Below, piece after piece: positions 34,078-43,397 of a stretch of 64,000 bases of DNA; the first letter of the stretch is position 1, and every line of letters begins with the position of its first letter. Source of the stretch: CAKOSP01 sp964370755. GTDB taxonomy: Bacteria > Bacillota_I > Bacilli_A > RF39 > UBA660. The notes beneath the pieces were generated by a model. That model did no database searches and was not told the origin of the DNA. It saw only the letters and a list, made by a program, of their open reading frames with translations. The DNA is taken from positions 1-64,000 of the forward strand of contig CAYJKL010000004.1 in assembly GCA_964370755.1 (NCBI GenBank), written 5' to 3'. Made by a program: the position numbers and the translations under genes.

Positions 34078-34782
34078 TTATTTTTTAAATTTATATTTTA
34101 TGTTTCGATAAAATGAATAAATTGCTATATTTCTTTTGTTACACATTTTCATTCTTAAAAATTCATGAATTCTATTTTTGAGTGGTGAATTATCAAGCCA
34201 TGTTCCTAAAAATACATGCACTGTTAGTGAATCTTTTGACGGGTTACATAAAACTCCTTCTTTGTATACTTTAATTCCAGTATTAAGAAGCTGCTCAATA
34301 TTTCCTTTTTTACATTTATATTTATCTATTAATAATTTAGATACTGATAGAGTATTGTTATCCGAAAACTCAAATTTAATTTCTAAACCATCGTAGTAAT
34401 CAAGCATATCTTTTATAAACGGATGTTTTTTTTCTGCACCAAAAACTGCTGTGAATGGATAATCTGGATCTTCATAACCTACAAAGGCTTTGTTATCTAA
34501 AAGAGAATCTAGTTTATCTATAACAAAAACATCAGTGTCTAAATAAATTCCACCTTCATTATAAATTGCCCATGCTCTTACATAATCACTAACAAATGCC
34601 CATTTCTTATTTTCATAAGCTTTTTTTACAAATGGATGAGAGTTTACATCAAAGTTTTCTTCATTCCACTCTATTATTTCATAATCACTTAAATATTTTT
34701 TCCATGTTTTCATACATTTTTCGATTTGCTTAGGCTTTTTTTTACCACCCATCCATACGTAGTGTATTTTTTTTGGTATCAT
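34078..34782 (-). CDS. GT32-type capsular glycosyltransferase
   Basis: 234 residues starting 'MIPKKIHYVWMGG', then 'YEIIEWNEENFD', 'WAFVSDYVRAWAIY' and the metal-binding 'GGIYLDTDV' (about 85-93). These are the marks of the DxD-containing GT32 (OCH1/TcdA-catalytic-like) family common in capsule loci. It probably adds a hexose or hexosamine. It is three bases upstream of the GT2 at 34785 in map terms and in the same operon. Confidence 0.9.
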   Translation of the reverse strand: MIPKKIHYVWMGGKKKPKQIEKCMKTWKKYLSDYEIIEWNEENFDVNSHPFVKKAYENKKWAFVSDYVRAWAIYNEGGIYLDTDVFVIDKLDSLLDNKAFVGYEDPDYPFTAVFGAEKKHPFIKDMLDYYDGLEIKFEFSDNNTLSVSKLLIDKYKCKKGNIEQLLNTGIKVYKEGVLCNPSKDSLTVHVFLGTWLDNSPLKNRIHEFLRMKMCNKRNIAIYSFYRNIKYKFKK

Positions 34783-34784
34783 AA

Positions 34785-35930
34785 CTATTTCCTCACTTCA
34801 ACTTTTACAAATGGGTGTATACATAACATTTCACATATTACTTCCATCTTTTCTTTTTCTTCACTATTTATAACAATAATTTTATTAAATCCTTTTTTCA
34901 TTTCACTAAATAATTCATAATATACTTTTTCAAGATTTTCTTCTACTAATTTTTTATTAAATAATCTCATATCTTTTCCGAAATATACTTTGTCTATTTT
35001 ATTATTTAATGTAAAACTTCTGTTATTTTCATTTTTATAAAACTCTACTAAAGAATTTAAATACTCATTTTTCCTATAATTTTCATTAAATCTCTTTTCA
35101 ATCACAAACTTTATTTTTTCATATTTATTTTTTTCTTCACACTTATTATATAATGGTCTATATAAACTTTCAAGACCCAGTTTATTAAGAACTCTATATT
35201 TTAAATACTGTGCTTTATAAAGTGGTAAATTATAATCTTTCATAAGATTTACTAAGGTTCTAAGTTCACCATTTATTACATTTAACTTTCCTATTTCACT
35301 GTTAATATAGTTTCCTTCAAAAACTCTATACTTAAGTATAGGAAATGGAGCATTTTTAATATTTCCTATTTTATTTTTTTTAAAATCTATCCAGTGCGGA
35401 GTATTCCATGTTAAATAATTATTTTTTACTCTATCAAGATAAACTTCTTTTTTATAAAATGCTACATCAATGTATAAATTTCTTCCAAGCCATAAATACT
35501 GAAGTGGAAGAATGTATTTTGCATCTTTATATTTTTTAACTTTTTGGTATCCAGTAACTTCATCTTTTTCATTAATAATTATTAAATCTCCAATAAATGC
35601 GTCGCATTCATTTTCTTTCATAAATTTTACTGAATCCTCAAAAAAATTATTATTTGGTAATAAATCGTCTGAATGTAATATATAAATATAATCACCAGTA
35701 ATTTTATCAAGTGATGAAAGAATTGCATTAAGCTGGTCTTCGTTTTCTTTATAGAAGTAATTTATTCTTTTGTCTTTAATACTATTTACAATTTCTTTTG
35801 TATTATCAGTAGATCCATCATCCATAATAATAACTTCAAAATTTTCATAACTTTGACTTAATAAAGACTCAATTGTTTTAACCAAACTATCTGCATCATT
35901 ATATGTTGGCATTATTACTGATATTTTCAT
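34785..35930 (-). CDS. Family 2 glycosyltransferase with C-terminal extension, paralog
   Basis: 381 residues with the same architecture as 31377-32555: 'SVIMPTYNDADSL', 'MDDGSTDNTKEI', 'YILHSDDLLP', a middle 'NNYLTWNTPHWI' block also found in the paralog ('NNYLTWNTPFWI'), and the ending 'MLCIHPFVKVEVRK'. The pair arose by duplication and probably add two different residues of the repeat unit. Confidence 0.88.
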   Translation of the reverse strand: MKISVIMPTYNDADSLVKTIESLLSQSYENFEVIIMDDGSTDNTKEIVNSIKDKRINYFYKENEDQLNAILSSLDKITGDYIYILHSDDLLPNNNFFEDSVKFMKENECDAFIGDLIIINEKDEVTGYQKVKKYKDAKYILPLQYLWLGRNLYIDVAFYKKEVYLDRVKNNYLTWNTPHWIDFKKNKIGNIKNAPFPILKYRVFEGNYINSEIGKLNVINGELRTLVNLMKDYNLPLYKAQYLKYRVLNKLGLESLYRPLYNKCEEKNKYEKIKFVIEKRFNENYRKNEYLNSLVEFYKNENNRSFTLNNKIDKVYFGKDMRLFNKKLVEENLEKVYYELFSEMKKGFNKIIVINSEEKEKMEVICEMLCIHPFVKVEVRK

Positions 35931-35938
35931 TCACTCAC

Positions 35939-37054
35939 CTATAAACTTTCTATAAATAAAAACCACTCTTCGCTTATACTTTCCTTTGTATATTTTTTTA
36001 TATACTTTCTTGCATATTCACCAAGTGAATTTCTTAAAGATTCATTTTCCATTAACTCTTCGATTTTTTCTTGCAATTTATCGTAATTTCTTTCTTCAAG
36101 TAAAACGCCATTTTTATTATTTTCTATAATTTCTGTCACACCTTTTGCATCACTAAACGCTATTACAGGAACTTTATAACTCATTGCTTCTATAAGTACT
36201 AGACCAAATGATTCTGATTCACTTGGTAGCACAAATAAGCTAGTATCTAAATATAATTTTTCTAATTCTTCTTTAGATTGATAACCTAAAAAATTTACTC
36301 TTTTTTCTAAGTTATGTTCTTTAGCTAATTTCTCAAGAGATTCTTTTTCTAATCCATCTCCTGCTATGTTTAATGTATATTTTGTATTCATTTTTGCAAA
36401 AACTTTTATTAACTCATCTATTTTTTTTACTTTCTCGAGTCTTCCGACACTAAGTATATTATTTGATTTTAAATTACTCGTTTTTTCAGGATAGTTATCT
36501 AGCATATGCGAAATATATTTTATTTTAGTATTTTTTAAAAGCGGTTTATAAAAATCATATAACTCTTTTGATACTGGCATAAAATAATCAATATTATCTA
36601 GTGAACTTATTAAACCATTTATATATTTTTGATTATTATTATGGTGGTTATGGTCACTTGCAATTTTGATTATGTTTTTACTTGCGTACTTTCCTATTAT
36701 TTCATTGTGTATTTCTCTTGTTGTAATTATAATATCAGATTCAATATTTTTTGCAGCTTTTATCATTGTACTTTTTTTAACATATACAATATGCATTGCT
36801 TTTATAAATTCTTTTATCATCTTAAGTATATTTTTATTATTTTTAGCTTCATAAAAACTTTTTTTATTTGGTTTAAGTTTAGTTAAATATTTGATTTTAA
36901 CTTTATCACTTATTTTATATGCAGGCTCTCCTAGTTTATAAGTTGCTATAATTTCTACATCATATTTTTCACTTAATATATTTGCTAAATTACTTACATA
37001 ATTTTCAATACCTCCGTGAGATAAGTGAAGTGCAATTATTGTTATTTTTTTCAT
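35939..37054 (-). CDS. Family 4 glycosyltransferase (GT-B)
   Basis: 371 residues. 'HLSHGGIENYVSNLANIL' at the N-terminus is the acceptor-side GGxE motif; 'SVGRLEKVKKID' and the donor-site 'LPSESESFGLVLIEAMS' with E-x7-E are in the C-terminal half. Typical retaining GT4 acting on lipid-linked intermediates. It overlaps the Wzy-like gene by four bases. Confidence 0.92.
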   Translation of the reverse strand: MKKITIIALHLSHGGIENYVSNLANILSEKYDVEIIATYKLGEPAYKISDKVKIKYLTKLKPNKKSFYEAKNNKNILKMIKEFIKAMHIVYVKKSTMIKAAKNIESDIIITTREIHNEIIGKYASKNIIKIASDHNHHNNNQKYINGLISSLDNIDYFMPVSKELYDFYKPLLKNTKIKYISHMLDNYPEKTSNLKSNNILSVGRLEKVKKIDELIKVFAKMNTKYTLNIAGDGLEKESLEKLAKEHNLEKRVNFLGYQSKEELEKLYLDTSLFVLPSESESFGLVLIEAMSYKVPVIAFSDAKGVTEIIENNKNGVLLEERNYDKLQEKIEELMENESLRNSLGEYARKYIKKYTKESISEEWFLFIESL

Positions 37055-38451
37055 ACTGCATCTCCTTTTTTTAATCTATTATAAAGTAGTATTATAATAA
37101 ATGCTAAATAAGTGCTTACTGCTGGGGCTGATAATACATGACCTGCTACTAATGCTGAAACTAATGCTATTCCTACTGAGAAGCCTAAAAATAAAACTTT
37201 AGCATCTAATAATATTTTAATATTTTTTATTATATCTTTAATAATAACGATAAGAATAAATATAAGTGGTGCAAAATAAATTATAAATCCTATAATACCT
37301 TGGCAAAATAATATATCAAAATAATCCATTTCAACTAATTTGAGCGGAGATATTGTTTCTTTATCAACATAACCTATTCCAAATAGTTTTTGAATGTTAT
37401 CACTATTTTCATATTTTTGTTTATTTACTTCTAAAAGCCAATCTCTTCCGCTTAATATGTTACTTGTTAATGTAGATGGAACATAATCATCTGGCACTAC
37501 TACATCTGGAGAAGTTGTTTCTATTTCATCATTTGATAGACTTATTACTGGAGTGCTTATTACTCCACTAAAATCTTTTTTAGGTGTATAAATATCTTCA
37601 AATGGTGTTATATTTAAGTTTTTTCCTATTGGTGTAAACCCTATTAATAAACCAATTGATATTACTATTATGAAAAAACTTGCTATTTTAAAGTTGTATT
37701 TTTTTTCTTTAGTTTTAACTCTATATATTATACTGGTTATTAGATAAATAGTTAGTAGTGAGCATAAACCTAAAAATGGTACTTTAGTTCCAAGTTCTAG
37801 CGCTGCATATATATATAATATCAACGCTACTAATGTGTAAATATTTTTTCTAGAAAACTTATTGTCAGCTTTTAAAACTTTGTAGAATAAAAATGATGCA
37901 AGAATTGTTATCGTTATTCCTATTTCGTTTGCTGCATAATACAATCCTACTGTGCCAAGACTTAACCCTGTAATGTAACTGTTATAGGCAATACCTAGTA
38001 TTCTTGCTAAAAATATTACAAGAGTGTAACCAGTAAGCGATATAACAAATGCTCTTTTGTTAATACTTATTTTGTTTTTTAGATTTATAAAATATAAAGA
38101 TATTAATATTACTGGAAAATAAAATGTTTTTATTAAACCGTTTAAATGTGTTGTAAAATAAGTTAGGCCTGTACTGTTATACTGTACATATAAAAATATC
38201 AAGGCATATAAGCCTATTAGTCCATATATAAGTAATTCTATAAATTTATGTTTTCTTGAACTTATGATAAAAGCATAAAGTGCAAATGAAATCATTAAAA
38301 GCGTTCTAATTAGCATACCTAAACTAAAATCACCATCAGTGTTTCTAGCATATAAAGATGTAATTAAATCTATTACTGGTTGCACACATATATATATGTA
38401 TAAAAGAGTGCTGAAATCAAAACTTAGTTTGTGCTTATTTATTGCCTTCAT
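37051..38451 (-). CDS. Wzy/O-antigen-ligase-like membrane polymerase
   Basis: 466 residues with 11-12 predicted membrane segments and one large extracellular loop (about 290-360), the plan of Wzy polymerases and WaaL ligases. It would join repeat units on the outer face. It has its own promoter (38486-38514) behind a terminator, so it begins the distal sub-operon running to wecB. Polymerase and ligase cannot be separated by eye. Confidence 0.78.
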   Translation of the reverse strand: MKAINKHKLSFDFSTLLYIYICVQPVIDLITSLYARNTDGDFSLGMLIRTLLMISFALYAFIISSRKHKFIELLIYGLIGLYALIFLYVQYNSTGLTYFTTHLNGLIKTFYFPVILISLYFINLKNKISINKRAFVISLTGYTLVIFLARILGIAYNSYITGLSLGTVGLYYAANEIGITITILASFLFYKVLKADNKFSRKNIYTLVALILYIYAALELGTKVPFLGLCSLLTIYLITSIIYRVKTKEKKYNFKIASFFIIVISIGLLIGFTPIGKNLNITPFEDIYTPKKDFSGVISTPVISLSNDEIETTSPDVVVPDDYVPSTLTSNILSGRDWLLEVNKQKYENSDNIQKLFGIGYVDKETISPLKLVEMDYFDILFCQGIIGFIIYFAPLIFILIVIIKDIIKNIKILLDAKVLFLGFSVGIALVSALVAGHVLSAPAVSTYLAFIIILLYNRLKKGDAV

Positions 38452-38485
38452 AATATCCTCTCAAATTTAACTATTTCTACTATAT

Positions 38486-38514
38486 AGAATATCATATTTT
38501 GATGTTTATTGCAA
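38486..38514 (-). promoter_or_regulatory. Promoter of the distal polysaccharide sub-operon
   Basis: Minus strand TTGCAA, 17-base spacer, TATTCT with TGA before it, about 35 bases before the start at 38451. Confidence 0.55.
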
Positions 38515-38519
38515 ATTAA

Positions 38520-38540
38520 AGGCACCAAATTTTAGTGCCT
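38520..38540 (-). terminator. Hairpin ending the Alg13-like gene
   Basis: Stem AGGCACC / AGTGCCT-type (38520-38526 with 38534-38540) around the stop codon. The following T-tract is broken (TTTAATTT), so termination may be partial. Confidence 0.55.
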
Positions 38541-39015
38541 AATTATTTATATATTCTTCTATATATTTTATCATTTTACCTGTATTACTTTTATATTTAG
38601 CAGGCTTAAATTTTCTTGCTTCATTTATAACTTCACTAATTTTATTAAAATTACTAAGTTCTAAAATATAACCATCTCTTTTAAACGTTTCTATTATTTG
38701 TTTTTGATGATCATTTGCATGTTCTTTATATTTTTTTAGTCTTGCTGCTGCAATAACTTTTTTATTATTTTTAAGGCCTGTAATAATTGAGCCTACTCCA
38801 CCATGAGTTATTAATATATCACATGTAGATATAAATTTACTAAATTCATCATATGGAATTAAATCAAGTATTTTCATATGCTCAGAAGTGAATTCAGTAG
38901 TACCTGCTTGCACTACTACTTCTTCTGTTATATTACCTGCTATAATTTCTTTTTCAAGCGCTTCTAAAAGTCTTACAAAGCTTTTATCTTGCGTTCCAAG
39001 TGTTACTAATATCAT
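38539..39015 (-). CDS. Alg13/EpsF-like glycosyltransferase catalytic subunit (GT28 C-terminal)
   Basis: 158 residues: 'LVTLGTQDKSF' at the start, 'VVQAGTTEF', and the donor-binding 'ILITHGGVGSII' (about 68-79). This is the isolated C-terminal half of a GT28 enzyme. In eukaryotic Alg13/14 and bacterial PssE/PssD or CpsG/CpsF pairs it works with a membrane-bound Alg14-like partner, encoded here just upstream (10-base gap). Confidence 0.9.
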   Translation of the reverse strand: MILVTLGTQDKSFVRLLEALEKEIIAGNITEEVVVQAGTTEFTSEHMKILDLIPYDEFSKFISTCDILITHGGVGSIITGLKNNKKVIAAARLKKYKEHANDHQKQIIETFKRDGYILELSNFNKISEVINEARKFKPAKYKSNTGKMIKYIEEYINN

Positions 39016-39024
39016 ATTACCACC

Positions 39025-39498
39025 TTAATATATCCAGCCAATGCATTTGGCTTCTGGGTATAAATCAAGCATACTTTCCCACTGTACTATGAATAAATCC
39101 GCAATGGGGTAAACAAATGAACCTGATAATGTTTTTGATGTTTGATTAGCAAATGTTTCAATAAATATAACTCTTTTTCTGAATAATTTTGCTATATAAC
39201 ACATCGGTACTCCAGTATGTGAACCAGTAGTAATTATTACTTCTGGTTTAATCTTTAAAAATATAAAGAATGATTTTATACAGTTATATGGAAATTTGAA
39301 AAGGTATGAAAAAAAGTGATGTTTGCTTCCAAATACTAAGAATGATACTTTGTTTTCAAATTTTTTCAAAAGCGATAAATTTGCTTTAATTTTTTCTGTA
39401 ACTAGATAATAATCATAATCTTTGAACATTGGTTCTAGCTGCATAAGCTCATTTAGATGACCACCTGCACTTGCTATAAAAAGAACTCTCTTTTTCAT
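39025..39498 (-). CDS. Alg14-like glycosyltransferase membrane subunit
   Basis: 157 residues: 'LFIASAGGHLNELMQL', then 'FFSYLFKFPYNCIKSFFI' (amphipathic, membrane-associated), 'ITTGSHTGVPMCYI' and 'VIFIETFANQ'. This is the Alg14/PssD half that recruits the Alg13-like subunit to the membrane acceptor. Usually the second sugar is added to lipid-PP-sugar by this pair. Confidence 0.9.
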   Translation of the reverse strand: MKKRVLFIASAGGHLNELMQLEPMFKDYDYYLVTEKIKANLSLLKKFENKVSFLVFGSKHHFFSYLFKFPYNCIKSFFIFLKIKPEVIITTGSHTGVPMCYIAKLFRKRVIFIETFANQTSKTLSGSFVYPIADLFIVQWESMLDLYPEAKCIGWIY

Positions 39499-39506
39499 AA
39501 CTCCTC

Positions 39507-40574
39507 CTACTTTAATTTTTTGTTTTTTGATTTTTCTTCTTTTGCTTTAAATAATATATTTGTTTTAAGCACTAAGAATAATAACATAATCATTAAGAAT
39601 ATGTATATTATTAGTGCAATTTCACCGTCACCTATAACATAGAATATTGATACTGCAGAAAAGCAAATATTAATACAATATATTAGTATTACTGTTACTC
39701 TTGTTGAAAATTTCATTTTTAGAAGCTGATGATGAAAATGATCTTTATCTGGTGCTCCTATTGATTCGCCTTTAATAAGTCTTCTTCCTATTGCTAGTAG
39801 TGTATCAACTATTGGTATTGATAAAATTAATATTGGCACTAAAAGTGATGTAAGTGTTGCTGTTTTAAATCCAAGAAGTGATATTACTGCTATCATATAT
39901 CCTAAAAATAAACTTCCTGAGTCCCCCATAAATACAGATGCTGGATTAAAGTTATAAACTAAAAACCCAAGTGTTGAACCAAGCATTATTACTGCAAGTA
40001 TAACATCTAGTCCGTTTAGCTGATTAAGAATAAGTGCTATTATTGCGATGGTCGCAAAATATATTGATGAAACACCAGCTGCAAGTCCATCTAGACCGTC
40101 TATTAAATTTATTGCATTTGTAATTGCTACTATAAAAAATATGGTTATTATATGTGTTACTGATTCTGGAAATACAAAATCAAAACCTAGTATACTTATA
40201 TCTGTTAAAAGCATATTTCCATAAAATACTATAATACAAGCAGCTACTGTTTGAACAATGAATTTAGGTAGTGCCTTAATTGGTTTAATATCATCGAATA
40301 AACCTAGCATTATTATTAAAAATCCTCCTAAAAGAATTGATAACATTTGCGGTGTTGTATCTGCAAAAAACATATAACCTACTACAAATGCTCCAAATAT
40401 TCCAAGTCCACCCATTCTAGGCATTGGTTTTTTATGAACTTTTCTTTCATTTGGAATATCTATAGCACCTGTATGGTGTGCTACTTTTTTTGCAATTGGT
40501 ACTAATACTAAACTGCTTATAAATGATACTAATATAATTATAAGTACATTGTGTTCATTAACCATGATATTCAT
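39507..40574 (-). CDS. WecA/TagO-family undecaprenyl-phosphate sugar-1-phosphate transferase
   Basis: About 355 residues from the ATG at 40574 (GGAAG at good spacing; the frame opens with an upstream GTG). Ten or so membrane segments. Signature loops: 'RKVHKKPMPRMGG', 'GLFDDIKPI', 'NAINLIDGLDGLAAG', 'VFMGDSGSLFLGY' and 'DKDHFHHQLL'. It starts lipid-linked glycan synthesis by moving GlcNAc-1-P from UDP-GlcNAc to undecaprenyl phosphate. It may serve both wall teichoic acid and capsule. Confidence 0.93.
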   Translation of the reverse strand: MNIMVNEHNVLIIILVSFISSLVLVPIAKKVAHHTGAIDIPNERKVHKKPMPRMGGLGIFGAFVVGYMFFADTTPQMLSILLGGFLIIMLGLFDDIKPIKALPKFIVQTVAACIIVFYGNMLLTDISILGFDFVFPESVTHIITIFFIVAITNAINLIDGLDGLAAGVSSIYFATIAIIALILNQLNGLDVILAVIMLGSTLGFLVYNFNPASVFMGDSGSLFLGYMIAVISLLGFKTATLTSLLVPILILSIPIVDTLLAIGRRLIKGESIGAPDKDHFHHQLLKMKFSTRVTVILIYCINICFSAVSIFYVIGDGEIALIIYIFLMIMLLFLVLKTNILFKAKEEKSKNKKLK

Positions 40575-40590
40575 TATATACACTTCCTTT

Positions 40591-41298
40591 TTATCTTCTT
40601 AAGAAAAACACTAAATTATATTTTATAAATTTTTTAATTCTTTTTGGTTCACTTACTATTCTGTATAACCATTCTAAATTTGCTTTTCTCATAAACATTG
40701 GTGCTCTTTTTTTAGATCCTGATAATACATCAAAGGATCCTCCAACACCTATAAAAATTCCTTTTTTAAATTTATGTAAGTTATTATATATTAATTTTTC
40801 TTGTATTGGAACCCCTAAAGCAACCATTACTACATCTGGTTTAAGTTTAGCAATTTTATTAAATTCTTTATTTTTGGCAGTAATGTATCCATTTGAAGTA
40901 CCTACTACATCTGCATTTGGATATTCTTTTTTTATTTTTTCTCTTAATTTGTTTAATACCTCTGGTGTACTTCCGAATAAATAAATACTCTTTTTATGTT
41001 TATCACAAAATTCAAAAAGAGTACTTGTAAGTTCTATTCCTGGTAATCTATTTTTTATATTTTTATTATACTTTTTACTTTTTTTAACAACACCAATTCC
41101 ATCTGGTATTAAGTCTATATTTGGGTCAATTAAAATCTTATGCATGACTTTATCTATTTCTCCAGTCATCATAATTTCAGAGTTAACTGTTATAATTAAC
41201 TTTTTTTCTTTATTTACCAAAACCTTTTCTAGATTATTTATATAATCCTCTCTAGTCCCAGTATATATGTTTTCATAATACTTTCTTATCTTATTCAT
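40591..41298 (-). CDS. tagA: WecG/TagA/CpsF-family glycosyltransferase (GT26)
   Basis: 235 residues with 'LIPDGIGVVKKSKKY', 'YLFGSTPEVLNKL' and 'MVALGVPIQEKLIYNN', all characteristic. TagA transfers ManNAc from UDP-ManNAc to GlcNAc-PP-undecaprenol to make the wall teichoic acid linkage unit; WecG does the equivalent with ManNAcA. wecB and the WecA-like gene in the same cluster supply donor and acceptor. The symbol is given for the family, not a tested function. Confidence 0.9.
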   Translation of the reverse strand: MNKIRKYYENIYTGTREDYINNLEKVLVNKEKKLIITVNSEIMMTGEIDKVMHKILIDPNIDLIPDGIGVVKKSKKYNKNIKNRLPGIELTSTLFEFCDKHKKSIYLFGSTPEVLNKLREKIKKEYPNADVVGTSNGYITAKNKEFNKIAKLKPDVVMVALGVPIQEKLIYNNLHKFKKGIFIGVGGSFDVLSGSKKRAPMFMRKANLEWLYRIVSEPKRIKKFIKYNLVFFLRR

Positions 41299-41346
41299 AT
41301 ATAACCTTTATCTTCCCTTATATTCATTATACACAAATTTTGACAA

Positions 41347-41385
41347 ATAAAAAAGATATTTATTAATTTTTTTAATAAATATCTT
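41347..41385 (-). terminator. Terminator after the TuaH-like gene
   Basis: Perfect 14-bp stem AAGATATTTATTAA / TTAATAAATATCTT (41353-41366 with 41372-41385) with T-run on the minus strand. It separates the upstream polysaccharide genes from tagA. Confidence 0.9.
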
Positions 41386-42640
41386 ACTTTACACCATCAA
41401 TTATTGCTTTTGCTTTTATGCTCCAGTCATTTTCTTTAGCTTCTTTTTTCAGAAGTTCTATATATTTTTTATCATTTTGTTTTTTTAAAGCTTCTTCAAG
41501 TTTTTCTAAGAACTCTTTATGCGTTTTACCAATGAATACTGATTTATATTTTCTACATTCATTCATATCAGTAACTACTATTGGTTTTTCAAGCGCCATA
41601 TATTCAAATATTTTAACTGGACTTGTTGCCTTAGTTATATCATTTATAATAAATGGTATCGAAAGTATATCAGCTTTTTTAGCATAATTTTTGAGCACTT
41701 TATAATCCCTTGGTCCTAAAAAATATATGTTCTTTTCATCACTTATATTTTCATCATATGATTCATCATACTTAATACCAAATAATACGATGCTATACTT
41801 ATTTGTTTTAGCAATTTTTTTTAGTAAATCATAGTCAAACCACTTTGCAAGCGCTCCATAATACATTATAACTGGTTTTCCCTTATCTAAAATATCTGTA
41901 AACTCCTTTTCATATTCGAAGTTTTTATCAAAAGTTTCAAAAAAATTATAATCTACTCCGTTTGATGAATAAATTAAATTTTTAGTACCTCTTTTACTTA
42001 CTACATCTTCTTTTAAAAGATCTGCTGTTACAACTATGTAAGTTTCATCATTATTCATAACATAATCATATTTTTCAGTAATATTTTTAGGTAGTTCTTT
42101 AGTTCCTGCTAATACCGGTGATATATCATCAATATACTCATATATAAATTTAAGCCCTTTGCTCATGTAATCTTCTATATTTTTAACGCTTAATTTCCAG
42201 TCAGTTGAATATAATTGTACAAATTTTGGTTTATTTATTTTACTAAGTTCTTCCATAAGTATTTTATTTAATACTATATTGTTAAAATTAATTAAATACA
42301 TATTGTCATACTGTTTTTTTATTATTTTAACTTTATCTGTCATCGTAGTTACTTCATAGAATACTAAACATTTTTGTTTTGCTAAGTTTCTTGATATATG
42401 CTGCGGCCTTTGATAAAGCGGAACATTGTAACCAAAACTACTTCTCCAAAGAATGATTCTGTCATATTTTAATGATAATATTTTTTTTATTTCTTTTCTG
42501 TAATGGTTTCTCCTAATAAAAGTAACTGGACTTATTTTATTTAAGTAGTTTGCTACAATATATGCGTATAGTTTTTTACAAAATCCAGTGAAGCCATATT
42601 TTTTATAGACGTTTGTCAATTTTGATATTTTTTCTCTCAT
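41384..42640 (-). CDS. TuaH-like GT-B glycosyltransferase
   Basis: 418 residues. 'DRIILWRSSFGYNVPLYQRPQHI', here cited as its two blocks IILWRSSFG and QRPQHI, and the later 'VPFIINDITKATSPVKIFEYMA' donor site are typical of GT4-like proteins near TuaH. It is paralogous to the gene at 45525-46823. A basic N-terminus of about 45 residues may contact the membrane. It stands alone between two terminators. Confidence 0.85.
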   Translation of the reverse strand: MREKISKLTNVYKKYGFTGFCKKLYAYIVANYLNKISPVTFIRRNHYRKEIKKILSLKYDRIILWRSSFGYNVPLYQRPQHISRNLAKQKCLVFYEVTTMTDKVKIIKKQYDNMYLINFNNIVLNKILMEELSKINKPKFVQLYSTDWKLSVKNIEDYMSKGLKFIYEYIDDISPVLAGTKELPKNITEKYDYVMNNDETYIVVTADLLKEDVVSKRGTKNLIYSSNGVDYNFFETFDKNFEYEKEFTDILDKGKPVIMYYGALAKWFDYDLLKKIAKTNKYSIVLFGIKYDESYDENISDEKNIYFLGPRDYKVLKNYAKKADILSIPFIINDITKATSPVKIFEYMALEKPIVVTDMNECRKYKSVFIGKTHKEFLEKLEEALKKQNDKKYIELLKKEAKENDWSIKAKAIIDGVK

Positions 42641-42680
42641 GGTTTACCTCTTAAATCTATTATACACAATTTTTTACAAG

Positions 42681-42713
42681 AAAAAAAGCAAATACTTATT
42701 TATTTTGCTTTTT
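42681..42713 (-). terminator. Terminator after the SMR-like gene
   Basis: Stem AAAAAGCAAA / TTTGCTTTTT (42683-42692 with 42704-42713) and T-run on the minus strand, overlapping the stop of the gene at 42712. Confidence 0.8.
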
Positions 42714-43059
42714 ATCTTTTTATTCCTAGTAATACAACTCCTGCAATTATTAGTATTATTCCAATAACGTTGAAAATTGTTACTTTTTCTTTAAATATTA
42801 CAAGTGCAATTACAACTACTGCAACTTGAACGATGCCTGTTAATACTGGCACAATTATGGATATATTTGAAGTTACTATAATCTTTTGCCATAAAATAAA
42901 ACTTACTATGTAACAAATAAAACCTAATAATGTTACATAACCTATTTTAAAAGAAAAAATATCTTTTGTGGTAATGTTAAGCGAGTCTCCACCTAACTTC
43001 ATAAAAGTTATACCACTTACTGTAAATAATAAATATAAAATATATATTATGTAATTCAT
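42712..43059 (-). CDS. Small EamA/SMR-type membrane transporter
   Basis: 115 residues with four membrane segments. 'YLLFTVSGITFMKLGG', 'GFICYIVSFILWQKII' and the closing 'FKEKVTIFNVIGIILIIAGVVLLG' block match the half-size EamA proteins such as ArnE/ArnF or EmrE. Next to a polyprenyl-phosphate GT and DUF2304, it most likely flips a polyprenyl-phosphate sugar. Four-base overlap with the DUF2304 gene. Confidence 0.85.
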   Translation of the reverse strand: MNYIIYILYLLFTVSGITFMKLGGDSLNITTKDIFSFKIGYVTLLGFICYIVSFILWQKIIVTSNISIIVPVLTGIVQVAVVVIALVIFKEKVTIFNVIGIILIIAGVVLLGIKR

Positions 43060-43397
43060 TTTTCCTCCGTATTTTTTTTAATTTTAGATACTTCTTGTAT
43101 AAGTAATCTAATTTTTTCATTTTGGGCAGTTACTATTATTGTTAAAGAAAGGCTTATTAGCAACAATATTATTATAACTATTACAAATAACATATTTGAT
43201 AATGTTTCAAAATTAAAAAACACTGATATTTTTTCTAGAGTACTCGGAAATATTGAAGAAAATAATATAAATAAACTTGATAATATCCATATCATTGAAT
43301 ATTTTAGTGATATTAAGCCCTTTTTTACTATAAGGATTATTATTACTATTAGAAATATTGAACCTAATATCATTTCAAATTGAAGTAATGGTGTCAT
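43056..43397 (-). CDS. DUF2304 family membrane protein
   Basis: 113 residues, three membrane segments and a charged C-terminal helix. The second segment starts 'LKYSMIWILSSLFILFSSIFPS', a typical DUF2304 stretch (Lys-Tyr, Trp, then FP). DUF2304 proteins are regularly encoded next to dolichol-phosphate-mannose-synthase-like GT2 genes, as here, and are thought to assist them. It overlaps both neighbours by 1-4 bases. Confidence 0.85.
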   Translation of the reverse strand: MTPLLQFEMILGSIFLIVIIILIVKKGLISLKYSMIWILSSLFILFSSIFPSTLEKISVFFNFETLSNMLFVIVIIILLLISLSLTIIVTAQNEKIRLLIQEVSKIKKNTEEK

